From Actinomycetes bacterium (GTDB taxonomy: Bacteria > Actinomycetota > Acidimicrobiia > Acidimicrobiales > RAAP-2): a DNA stretch of 5,210 nt. Made by a program: the position numbers and the translations under genes. Shown in pieces: positions 1 to 4,531 of this stretch. Where the stretch lies: the NCBI GenBank assembly GCA_021787255.1, contig JAJYMD010000015.1, positions 1 to 5,210 of the forward strand, read 5' to 3'. A model generated the notes under the pieces. It saw only the letters and a program-made list of their open reading frames with translations, was not told the origin of the DNA and ran no database searches. How positions within the stretch are numbered: position 1 is the first letter of the stretch; each line of letters begins with the position of its first letter.

Positions 1-147
1 TTCCTCGGCCCGAGCATCACCCGTCACTACCGGCGCTACCCCGTCGATTGGACGCTGGAGGCCTGGGAGCGCGCCGGCATTGGAGAGGTGTCAGTGCGAC
101 GCATGAGCCTCGGGGGCGGCATCGTCATGTGGGGCCGCCGGAAGTGA
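1..147 (+). CDS. C-terminal fragment of a probable SAM-dependent methyltransferase
   Basis: The gene enters from outside the window; frame 1 is open from the first base to TGA at 145-147, giving 48 residues. The visible tail begins FLGPSITRHYRRYP, continues with WTLEAWERAGIGEV and ends MSLGGGIVMWGRRK. An aromatic/Arg segment, an 'xxWxxAGI-x-xV' helix-strand and a terminal Gly-rich strand ending in WGRR resemble the C-terminus of actinobacterial class I (UbiE/Methyltransf_11-like) methyltransferases. The SAM-binding GxGxG motif would lie upstream and cannot be seen, so the assignment rests on tail resemblance alone. The stop overlaps the next gene's GTG in a GTGA junction, so the two are probably co-transcribed and translationally coupled. 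The substrate is unknown; the UbiA-like partner hints at a lipid or prenylated compound. Confidence 0.6.
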   Translation, partial: FLGPSITRHYRRYPVDWTLEAWERAGIGEVSVRRMSLGGGIVMWGRRK

Positions 148-878
148 CCGGCGACTCGGCGCGTCCCGCGTTCTACGCGGCGCGCCCGGGCCGTCTGCGC
201 GACTGGTGGACCCTGCTCCATCCTCCGTACACCGCGTGGCACCTCTCCTATGTCGTGATCGGCGCCTGCCTCGCGCCGTCCGTCGCGCTGAGCCGGCTGC
301 TCGCCGCGCTCGCCGCCTTCTTCCTCGCCGTCGGACTCGCCGCCCACGCCTACGACGAGCTGCAGGACCGGCCCCTGCGCACGGCCATCCCGAGCTGGGC
401 GCTCGTCACCGCCACCGTCTCGGGCCTTGCGGGCGCGCTCGTCCTCGGGAGCTTCGGCGTCCTCACGGTGGGCACCGTGCTCGTCCCGTTCCTCGTCGTC
501 GGTCCGCTGCTGGTCGTCGCCTACAACGGCGACCTCTTCGGAGGCGCGTTCCACACCGATCTCGTGTTCGCCCTCTCGTGGGGCGCCTTTCCCGTGCTCA
601 CCGCGTACGTCGCGCAGGCAGGCGACCTCTCGTGGAGCGCGGCGCTCGGTGCAGCCGGCGCGACCGCGCTCTCGCTCGCCCAGCGCTTCCTCAGCACGCC
701 CGCGCGTCAGCTCCGGCGCCGCGTCGTGGACGTGCACGGCTCGGCCGTGCTCGCCGACGGCTCGCAGACCCACCTCGATCGCGACGGCCTCCTTGCACCC
801 CTCGAGCGCGCCCTGCGCGCCATCGCCTGGGCTGTCGTGCTCCTGGCCGCCGCCTTGGCGGTGCTGCGATTGGCCTGA
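144..878 (+). CDS. UbiA-like multi-pass membrane protein (putative prenyltransferase homologue)
   Basis: A 244-residue integral membrane protein. The GTG at 144 was chosen because it overlaps the upstream TGA (GTGA) and the protein then opens with a soluble stretch leading into WWTLLHPPYTAWHLSYV; an earlier in-frame start at 48 would lie inside the methyltransferase. By eye there are about seven hydrophobic segments, near residues 32-50, 52-70, 84-103, 108-128, 140-158, 164-182 and 223-241. After the second comes AHAYDELQDRPLRT (68-80), whose Asp71 and Asp75 (DxxxD) plus a following RPL resemble the latter half of the UbiA NDxxDxxxD diphosphate/Mg2+ motif; the leading Asn-Asp pair is absent. 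AYNGDLFGG and FHTDLVFALSWGAFP (126-150) sit where UbiA proteins carry their second conserved region. A basic, polar stretch (187-215) precedes the last segment. True UbiA enzymes transfer polyprenyl chains to aromatic acceptors in the membrane. With an incomplete first motif, activity here is uncertain and it may be a divergent relative. Confidence 0.7.
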   Translation: MTGDSARPAFYAARPGRLRDWWTLLHPPYTAWHLSYVVIGACLAPSVALSRLLAALAAFFLAVGLAAHAYDELQDRPLRTAIPSWALVTATVSGLAGALVLGSFGVLTVGTVLVPFLVVGPLLVVAYNGDLFGGAFHTDLVFALSWGAFPVLTAYVAQAGDLSWSAALGAAGATALSLAQRFLSTPARQLRRRVVDVHGSAVLADGSQTHLDRDGLLAPLERALRAIAWAVVLLAAALAVLRLA

Positions 879-1075
879 ACCCCGGGGTCGGGCGCGGGCA
901 CCTCCGGCTGCTCGGGGCGCTCGGGGCGCTCGGCGGGCTCGGGGCGCTCGGCGGGCTCGGCGGGCTCGGGGCGCTCGGGGCGCTCGGGGCGCTCGGCGGG
1001 CTCGGGGGGCTCGGGGCGCTCGGGGCGCTCGGCGGGCTCGGGGCGCTCGGCGGGCCGACCTAGACTCTGGCTGCC
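879..1075. other. Intergenic region with minisatellite and promoter
   Basis: This 197-bp gap separates the UbiA-like gene from the DUF2236 gene. It starts with a short palindrome, CCCCGGGG at 880-887, too tight to be a terminator hairpin. The 9-bp tandem repeat follows (911-1054), then a 21-bp tail with a TAGACT box. An in-frame TAG at 1061-1063 closes the frame shared with the downstream gene, so the repeat is not an N-terminal extension of that protein. All frames through the repeat stay open only because the unit length is a multiple of three and lacks stop triplets. I see no clear intrinsic terminator after the UbiA-like gene. Confidence 0.7.
911..1054. repeat. 16-unit, 9-bp G-rich tandem repeat (minisatellite)
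   Basis: Sixteen uninterrupted 9-bp units run from 911 to 1054 with no indel. Three unit types occur: A = ctcggggcg, B = ctcggcggg, C = ctcgggggg. Their order is A A B A B B A A A B C A A B A B. The first five units (911-955) and last five (1010-1054) share the order AABAB, making an exact 45-bp direct repeat inside the array and suggesting growth by block duplication as well as single-unit slippage. The plus strand carries the G runs. The array ends 6 bp before a putative -10 box, so it covers the -35 and upstream region of the DUF2236 promoter. Copy number is probably unstable between strains, which is an inference. Confidence 0.95.
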
Positions 1076-1078
1076 GTG
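1061..1078 (+). promoter_or_regulatory. Putative -10 box and leaderless GTG start of the DUF2236 gene
   Basis: TAGACT at 1061-1066 matches the actinobacterial TANNNT -10 consensus and is followed by 9 nt and then GTG at 1076. No Shine-Dalgarno-like sequence lies at a useful distance (the spacer is ctggctgcc). This fits transcription starting at or within a base or two of the GTG, giving leaderless mRNA. The expected -35 position falls inside the 9-bp repeat and shows no TTGACA-like hexamer. Confidence 0.5.
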
Positions 1079-2032
1079 CCCGGACACCTCAGCCGCCTGC
1101 ATCTCGGCGAAGAGGCTGCGACCGCCGCCGACGTCGCGGCGCCGGCGGTGAGGGTCCTGACGGCTCCGCTCCGCCTGCCCCTGTCGGCCGGAGCGCGCGT
1201 TCTCGCCCCGGTGCGCGCCGACGTGCGTCGCAGCGTCCGGCGCTCGCTCGGGGTTCCCGCGGAGCCGCCGCCCCGCGCCGAGCGCACCAGCGACGCGTTC
1301 CTCCCCCCGGGCGGCGTAGCGCGTCGCGTGCACGGCGACCTGCCCTCGATGGTGGTCGGCGGTCTCGCAGCCTTGCTGCTCCAGACGCTGCACCCCCTGG
1401 CGATGGCAGGGGTCGCTGAGCACTCGAACTACAAAGACGATCCGATCGGCCGGCTTCGGCGGACGGCCAGCTTCGTCGGCACGACGACCTTCGGCACGGT
1501 CGAGCAGGCGACGCGCGCGATCGGGGAGGTGCGCGAGGTGCATCGGCGCGTCCACGGTCGAGCGCCGGACGGCCGCAGGTACTCGGCGAGCGACCCCGAG
1601 CTGCTGACGTGGGTCCACGTCGCGGAGATGTGGAGCTTCCTCGAGGCCGCCCAGCGCTACGGCCCGCGCCGCCTGCGGCCCGAAGACCAGGACCGCTACC
1701 TCCAGGAGACGGGGGTGGTGGCCCGCTCGCTCGGCGCGCGCTGGGTCCCCGAGTCCGTACCCGAGGTGGAGGCGTACTTCAAACGGATCAGGCCGGAGCT
1801 CTACGCCGGCTCCCAGGCGCTCGACGCCCGGGACTTCCTGCTGCGCGGCGTCGCGAGCAGGCTGAACGACCGCGTCGTCTACACGGGCATCGTCGCAGCC
1901 GCCCTCGCCATCGTGCCGCGTTGGGCCCGCAGAGAGCTCAGGATCCCCGCGCCGCCCCTCGTCGACGACGTGATGGTCGCCCCCTGCGCGCGAGCCTTCT
2001 GCGGCGCGCTGCGTTGGACGCTGCAACCCTGA
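1076..2032 (+). CDS. Oxygenase MpaB family protein (DUF2236)
   Basis: 318 residues. The family core starts near residue 80: RRVHGDLPSMVVGG, then LLLQTLHPLAMAGVAEHSNY (101-119), RLRRTASFVGTTTFGT (126-141), VHRRVHG (155-161), and DPELLTWVHVAEMWSFL (173-189). This order is characteristic of DUF2236 (ER-bound oxygenase MpaB / rubber oxygenase Lcp catalytic domain). Lcp-type members bind b-type heme and cleave C=C bonds oxidatively; R126-xxx-T130 with a downstream His (H156 or H181) is reminiscent of the heme-pocket Arg/Thr/His of latex clearing protein, but that residue mapping is inference. Residues 1-75 are Ala/Arg/Pro-rich and poorly conserved in appearance. There is no obvious signal peptide or Tat twin-arginine start, unlike secreted Lcp, so a cytoplasmic or membrane-peripheral location is likely. 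Weakly hydrophobic stretches occur at 92-103 and 270-280. GTG at 1076 is the first usable start after the in-frame TAG at 1061. The substrate is unknown. Confidence 0.88.
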   Translation: MPGHLSRLHLGEEAATAADVAAPAVRVLTAPLRLPLSAGARVLAPVRADVRRSVRRSLGVPAEPPPRAERTSDAFLPPGGVARRVHGDLPSMVVGGLAALLLQTLHPLAMAGVAEHSNYKDDPIGRLRRTASFVGTTTFGTVEQATRAIGEVREVHRRVHGRAPDGRRYSASDPELLTWVHVAEMWSFLEAAQRYGPRRLRPEDQDRYLQETGVVARSLGARWVPESVPEVEAYFKRIRPELYAGSQALDARDFLLRGVASRLNDRVVYTGIVAAALAIVPRWARRELRIPAPPLVDDVMVAPCARAFCGALRWTLQP

Positions 2033-2040
2033 GCCGCCCC

Positions 2041-2079
2041 GGCGCACGAAGAGCACGCAGAGGCGGACCCGCGTGCGCC
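2041..2079. terminator. Inverted repeat between convergent genes, possible bidirectional terminator
   Basis: GGCGCACG at 2041-2048 and CGTGCGCC at 2072-2079 are perfect 8-bp inverted arms around a 23-nt loop. A competing stem, GCACGC (2053-2058) with GCGTGC (2071-2076), would have a 12-nt loop. The element fills most of the 48-bp gap between the DUF2236 and epimerase stop codons, where a shared terminator is expected. No U-tract follows on either strand, which is usual for high-GC actinobacteria but weakens the call. Confidence 0.4.
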
Positions 2080-2080
2080 C

Positions 2081-3013
2081 TCAGTGCGGTCGCAATCCCC
2101 AGCTCCCCTCCCAGGTCTCGCCGGGCTCGAGCACGATGAGGTCCGTGCCGGAGCGGAACGCGTCGGGCGGGCAGGTCATCGGCTCGATGGCGACCGCGCG
2201 CCGCCGTCGCTCGGGCTCGACCGTGTCCGCGGTGAAGCACATGAGGTAGCGGAAGCCCTCGTCCATCCACAGCTCGACCCCCCGGCCGCTCACAGGGTCC
2301 CCGAGGCTGGCCCGTGCGATGCCATCGGCTCCCCGATGCAGGTCGGTAAAGGCCGTATCGAGCTGCGTCGTTCCGATGAGCCTCCCCGCGGTGAAGTCCA
2401 GCTCGGTCCCCTCCACGCTCAGGACCTCCCCGGTCGGCAAGCTGCGCGCGTCGAGGGCCAGGCGGCGCCCTGCGGGCAGGACGAGCGCGGCGTCGTCGAT
2501 CCGCTCGGTCCCCGCGCGCAGGTACGGATGGAACCCCACCCCGAAGGGCGCCGCCGCGTCCCCTGCACAGGTAGCCCGGGTCGAGACCACAAGACCGTCG
2601 CGCCGGAGCCGGTACTCGCAGCGCAGCTGCACCGACCAGGGGTAGGCGGGAGTCGGCCAGATGGTGCACCCCAGCGCGACCACGTTCTGGGCGCCGGCCT
2701 CGAGACGCCAGGGGAGCCAGCGAACCAGCCCGTGGATCGCGTTGCCCAGAGCGGGCTCGTCGAGCGGTGCCTGGGCCTGCACGCCTCTCCATTCGTACCT
2801 GCCGTCCCCGAGGCGGTTGGGCCAGGGGGCGAGCACCTGGCCACGTCCTGCGTGGCTCCATTCGGCCGGCCCGAACCCGTCCACGACGTCGTCTCCTCCG
2901 AGCGTGTAGCTCCGAAGGGTCGCACCGACCTCGGTGACGACCGCTTCTTGGTGACCGTGGGCGATCACCCACTGGCGCCCCGTCGGCGAGATGGGCGAAG
3001 CGCGCTGTGGCAT
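2081..3013 (-). CDS. Aldose 1-epimerase (mutarotase) family protein
   Basis: 310 residues, normal for GalM-type mutarotases, which interconvert alpha and beta anomers of aldoses in the cytoplasm. Family landmarks in order: GQVLAPWPNRLGDGRYEWRG (58-77), which supplies the sugar-binding Asn66-Arg67; NAIHGLVRW (91-99), with His94; PFGVGFHPYL (156-165), with His162, the usual proton donor; LDTAFTDL (218-225), with substrate-binding Asp219; and AIEPMTCPPDAF (275-286), with Glu277, the usual catalytic base. All key residues are present, so it should be active. The overall look is closer to the YihR-like branch than to E. coli GalM, so the sugar is uncertain and I give no symbol. The ATG at 3013 was chosen because GGAGG lies 6 nt upstream and the next in-frame upstream start would run into surE. 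It is transcribed divergently from surE and converges on the DUF2236 gene; no sugar kinase or transporter is adjacent. Confidence 0.9.
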   Translation of the reverse strand: MPQRASPISPTGRQWVIAHGHQEAVVTEVGATLRSYTLGGDDVVDGFGPAEWSHAGRGQVLAPWPNRLGDGRYEWRGVQAQAPLDEPALGNAIHGLVRWLPWRLEAGAQNVVALGCTIWPTPAYPWSVQLRCEYRLRRDGLVVSTRATCAGDAAAPFGVGFHPYLRAGTERIDDAALVLPAGRRLALDARSLPTGEVLSVEGTELDFTAGRLIGTTQLDTAFTDLHRGADGIARASLGDPVSGRGVELWMDEGFRYLMCFTADTVEPERRRRAVAIEPMTCPPDAFRSGTDLIVLEPGETWEGSWGLRPH

Positions 3014-3019
3014 GGAGGT

Positions 3020-3024
3020 CCTCC
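3020..3024 (-). promoter_or_regulatory. Shine-Dalgarno of the epimerase gene
   Basis: On the minus strand GGAGG (plus-strand 3020-3024) is followed by ACCTCC and then ATG at 3013-3011, a near-ideal 6-nt spacing. It settles the epimerase start and contrasts with the SD-less GTG genes on the plus strand. Confidence 0.75.
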
Positions 3025-3047
3025 CGGGGGTGCTGCAGGTCGGCGGG

Positions 3048-3054
3048 TATCGTA
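3048..3054. promoter_or_regulatory. Overlapping divergent -10 elements (surE / epimerase)
   Basis: TATCGTA at 3048-3054 reads as TATCGT on the plus strand and TACGAT (3054 to 3049) on the minus strand, so each direction has a TANNNT -10 hexamer. On the plus strand 8 nt separate the box from the surE GTG, which suggests a leaderless start. On the minus strand the expected transcript would have a leader of roughly 25-30 nt carrying the GGAGG. It lies in the 48-bp gap between the two divergent starts. No clear -35 hexamer is visible for either direction. Confidence 0.5.
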
Positions 3055-3061
3055 CTGGCGA

Positions 3062-3931
3062 GTGCGGATCCTGGTCACGAACGACGACGGCGTGCATGCG
3101 CCCGGGCTCGCGGAGATCACCCGTGCGATCGCCAGATGGGTCGAGGACCAAGAGGAGCACCACGAGGTGGTCGTCATCGCGCCACTTGCCAACCACAGCG
3201 GCGCGTCCGCTGCGGTCGGCACGGTCTACGAACGCGAGGCCATCTCCTACCGGCGCTCCCGGATCGAAGGTGCCGAGGAGGTCCCCACCTACGGCGTGGA
3301 CGCCTCACCGGCGCTCGCGGTGCTCGTCGGCACGCTCGGGGGCTTCGGCCCCCGCCCCGACGTCGTGGTCTCCGGGATCAACCTCGGCGTGAACGTCGGG
3401 CGCTCGGTCCTCCACTCGGGCACCGTCGGCGCGACGCTCACCGGCGCTCAGCTCGGTCTGCGCGGCATCGCGGTGTCGCTTCGGGCCGGCTCTCCGCCCG
3501 AGCAGTGGTCGACCGCGTCGAGGATCGCCGTCGCGCTCCTGCCCGACCTCTGCGCAGCGCCGCCGAGGACGGTGCTGAACCTGAACGTGCCCTCGGTGCC
3601 GATGGAGGAGCTTCGCGGCGTGCGGCGGGCTCGCATCAGCACCTCGGGGATCGTGAAGCGGGCCGCCGATGGCTCCCGCCCCGGCGCCGGAGGTCCGGCC
3701 CAGGGCGGGAGCCCGGACGAAGGCGAGGTCCGTCTCACGCTCGGGACCGCGATCCCGACGCTGGGCCGCATCGAGGAGTCCGAGGACCCCCAGGACGACG
3801 CCGCGCTGATCGCGGCGGGCTACGCCTCGATCACCCCGATCGTGGGCGTGCGCGAGGACACGGCACCCGGCTCCGACGAGGTCGTCCGCGCGGCGATCTC
3901 CAGGGCACAGCGTGTCCTCGGCAGCTGGTGA
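3062..3931 (+). CDS. surE: 5'/3'-nucleotidase SurE
   Basis: 289 residues. SurE dephosphorylates nucleoside monophosphates, and in some species short polyphosphate, using a divalent metal in the cytoplasm; it is linked to stationary-phase survival. The N-terminus VRILVTNDDGVHAPG is diagnostic, with metal ligands Asp8 and Asp9. NHSG (44-47) supplies the metal-binding Ser46. SGINLGVNVG (104-113) supplies Asn107. HSGTVGATLTGAQLG (118-132) is the family active-site signature, and DDAALIAAGYASITPI (245-260) is the usual C-terminal region. All expected catalytic residues are seen. A Gly/Pro/Ser-rich stretch at about 202-222 looks like a disordered insertion before the late beta strands. The GTG at 3062 places the NDDG motif exactly where family members have it; the frame stays open far upstream, but that part is antisense to the epimerase gene. 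There is no Shine-Dalgarno; a TATCGT box 8 nt upstream suggests leaderless translation. Its stop is 12 bp from that of the convergent arfB-like gene. Confidence 0.95.
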   Translation: MRILVTNDDGVHAPGLAEITRAIARWVEDQEEHHEVVVIAPLANHSGASAAVGTVYEREAISYRRSRIEGAEEVPTYGVDASPALAVLVGTLGGFGPRPDVVVSGINLGVNVGRSVLHSGTVGATLTGAQLGLRGIAVSLRAGSPPEQWSTASRIAVALLPDLCAAPPRTVLNLNVPSVPMEELRGVRRARISTSGIVKRAADGSRPGAGGPAQGGSPDEGEVRLTLGTAIPTLGRIEESEDPQDDAALIAAGYASITPIVGVREDTAPGSDEVVRAAISRAQRVLGSW

Positions 3932-3943
3932 GAAGCCCGGGCC

Positions 3944-4465
3944 TCACTCGTCGTCGGGCTGAACGCGACGTCCCTCCTTCGTGACGGACCTGCGCCGCTT
4001 GTCCTCGAGCCGTCGCGCGCGAGCCGCAGCGCTCGGCGAGGTCGGTCGGCGCCGGCGCGGCACCCGAAGACCGGCCGCGAGCCGTTCGGCAAGACGGTCG
4101 AGCGCGAGCTGGCGGTTGCGCGCCTGAGAGCGCTCGTCGCCCGCGGTCGCGGTGACGACCGGGCCCAGACGCTCGAGAAGGAGCGCCCGTTGGCGGGGCC
4201 CGAGCGACGCCGAGCGCTCCACGTCGAAGCGGACCTCGACCCTGCTCGCCGTCCGGTTCGCGTGCTGTCCTCCCGGGCCGCCCGGGGTGGTCGCCCGCCA
4301 GGTGATCTCGTCGAGGGGGATCGCGAGCGAGCGAGACACCCGCAGGACCGACCTGGAGCCGTCCCTTGCCCCTGCGACCTCTTCATCGTCCGGCTCGTCC
4401 GGCTCGTCCTCGCCTTCCGGCTCGTCCGGGTCGTCCGGGTCCTCGGCCACGGCACGAGTATGCAC
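3944..4465 (-). CDS. arfB: ArfB-type alternative ribosome-rescue factor (peptidyl-tRNA hydrolase, RF-1 domain)
   Basis: Up to 173 residues. ArfB (YaeJ) enters stalled ribosomes and hydrolyses peptidyl-tRNA through its GGQ loop, with a basic C-terminal tail in the empty mRNA channel. Seen here: VSRSLAIPLDEITWRAT (43-59), TPGGPGGQHANRTASRVEVRF (60-80) with GGQ at 65-67, ERSQARNRQLALDRL (111-125), and a strongly basic tail (136-167, rich in RRRR and KRRR). The small size and lack of a codon-recognition domain exclude a full release factor. Unusual is the N-terminal 30 residues, an Asp/Glu/Pro tract of DDP/DEP triplets not expected in ArfB, whose members normally start just before the SRS-like segment. 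The start is uncertain: GTG at 4465 gives 173 aa; GTG at 4450 gives 168 aa and has CATACT 6 nt upstream, fitting a leaderless start; GTG at 4336 would remove the acidic tail but lacks an evident signal. It is divergent from the aldo/keto reductase. Confidence 0.88.
   Translation of the reverse strand: MHTRAVAEDPDDPDEPEGEDEPDEPDDEEVAGARDGSRSVLRVSRSLAIPLDEITWRATTPGGPGGQHANRTASRVEVRFDVERSASLGPRQRALLLERLGPVVTATAGDERSQARNRQLALDRLAERLAAGLRVPRRRRPTSPSAAARARRLEDKRRRSVTKEGRRVQPDDE
4381..4444 (-). repeat. 9-bp-period coding repeat for an Asp/Glu/Pro tract
   Basis: On the minus strand this stretch consists of variants of the 9-bp unit GACGAGCCG (including GACGACCCG), with one diverged unit (GAAGGCGAG) near the middle, and encodes DDP/DEP triplets at about residues 8-29 of the arfB-like protein. 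Unlike the 16-unit array at 911-1054 it is short and impure, but it has the same period. It could have arisen by slippage that added the acidic extension. Confidence 0.65.
4457..4462 (-). promoter_or_regulatory. Possible -10 box for the arfB-like gene
   Basis: CATACT on the minus strand (4462 to 4457) keeps the key A at position 2 and T at position 6 of a -10 hexamer. It lies 6 nt before the GTG at 4450, which would make that GTG the leaderless start in place of the one at 4465. The match is weaker than the three plus-strand boxes. Confidence 0.3.
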
Positions 4466-4472
4466 GCGTCCC

Positions 4473-4500
4473 GCCCTGCGCCGGGCACCCGCCGCAGGGC
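4473..4500. promoter_or_regulatory. 28-bp dyad in the arfB / aldo-keto reductase divergent region
   Basis: GCCCTGCG (4473-4480) and CGCAGGGC (4493-4500) are perfect 8-bp inverted arms. Inside them, after one C-C mismatch, CGG (4482-4484) pairs with CCG (4489-4491) around GCAC, so 11 of 12 positions per arm are complementary. It overlaps the expected -35 regions of both divergent promoters, as a shared operator would. It could instead act as a hairpin in RNA only if a transcript started further upstream. No binding protein is suggested by neighbouring genes. Confidence 0.45.
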
Positions 4501-4514
4501 AGGGAGGTGCCGGT

Positions 4515-4531
4515 TACGCTCGGCGCTCGTG
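4515..4531 (+). promoter_or_regulatory. Putative -10 box and leaderless GTG of the aldo/keto reductase
   Basis: TACGCT at 4515-4520 fits TANNNT and is followed by 8 nt and GTG at 4529. A GGAGG occurs at 4503-4507, but it is 21 nt from the GTG and upstream of the -10 box, so it cannot serve as a ribosome binding site for this start. This supports leaderless translation. Confidence 0.45.

Noticed and set aside
911..1054. CRISPR-like array
   Set aside because: The units are 9 bp and directly adjacent with no unique spacers, so this is a simple tandem repeat.
206..1063. Plus-strand frame giving LGA/LGG repeats, collagen-like at first sight
   Set aside because: It runs out of frame through the UbiA-like gene as Arg-rich low-complexity sequence. 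The repeat composition follows from the DNA unit, not from selection for a protein.
707..2056. Long minus-strand open frame with PER/PEP/AER triplets from the 9-bp repeat
   Set aside because: It is antisense to the well-supported DUF2236 gene and part of the UbiA-like gene, and its length reflects stop-poor GC-rich DNA plus a repeat of period 9. No recognisable domain is seen.
2084..3061. Upstream in-frame extension of surE by about 326 codons
   Set aside because: It lies antisense to the epimerase gene, whose catalytic motifs are all intact, and SurE proteins begin at the ILVTNDDG segment encoded from 3062.
4503..4507. GGAGG as ribosome binding site for the aldo/keto reductase
   Set aside because: It is 21 nt from the GTG and upstream of the -10-like box, and the GTG that overlaps it is out of frame with the reductase.
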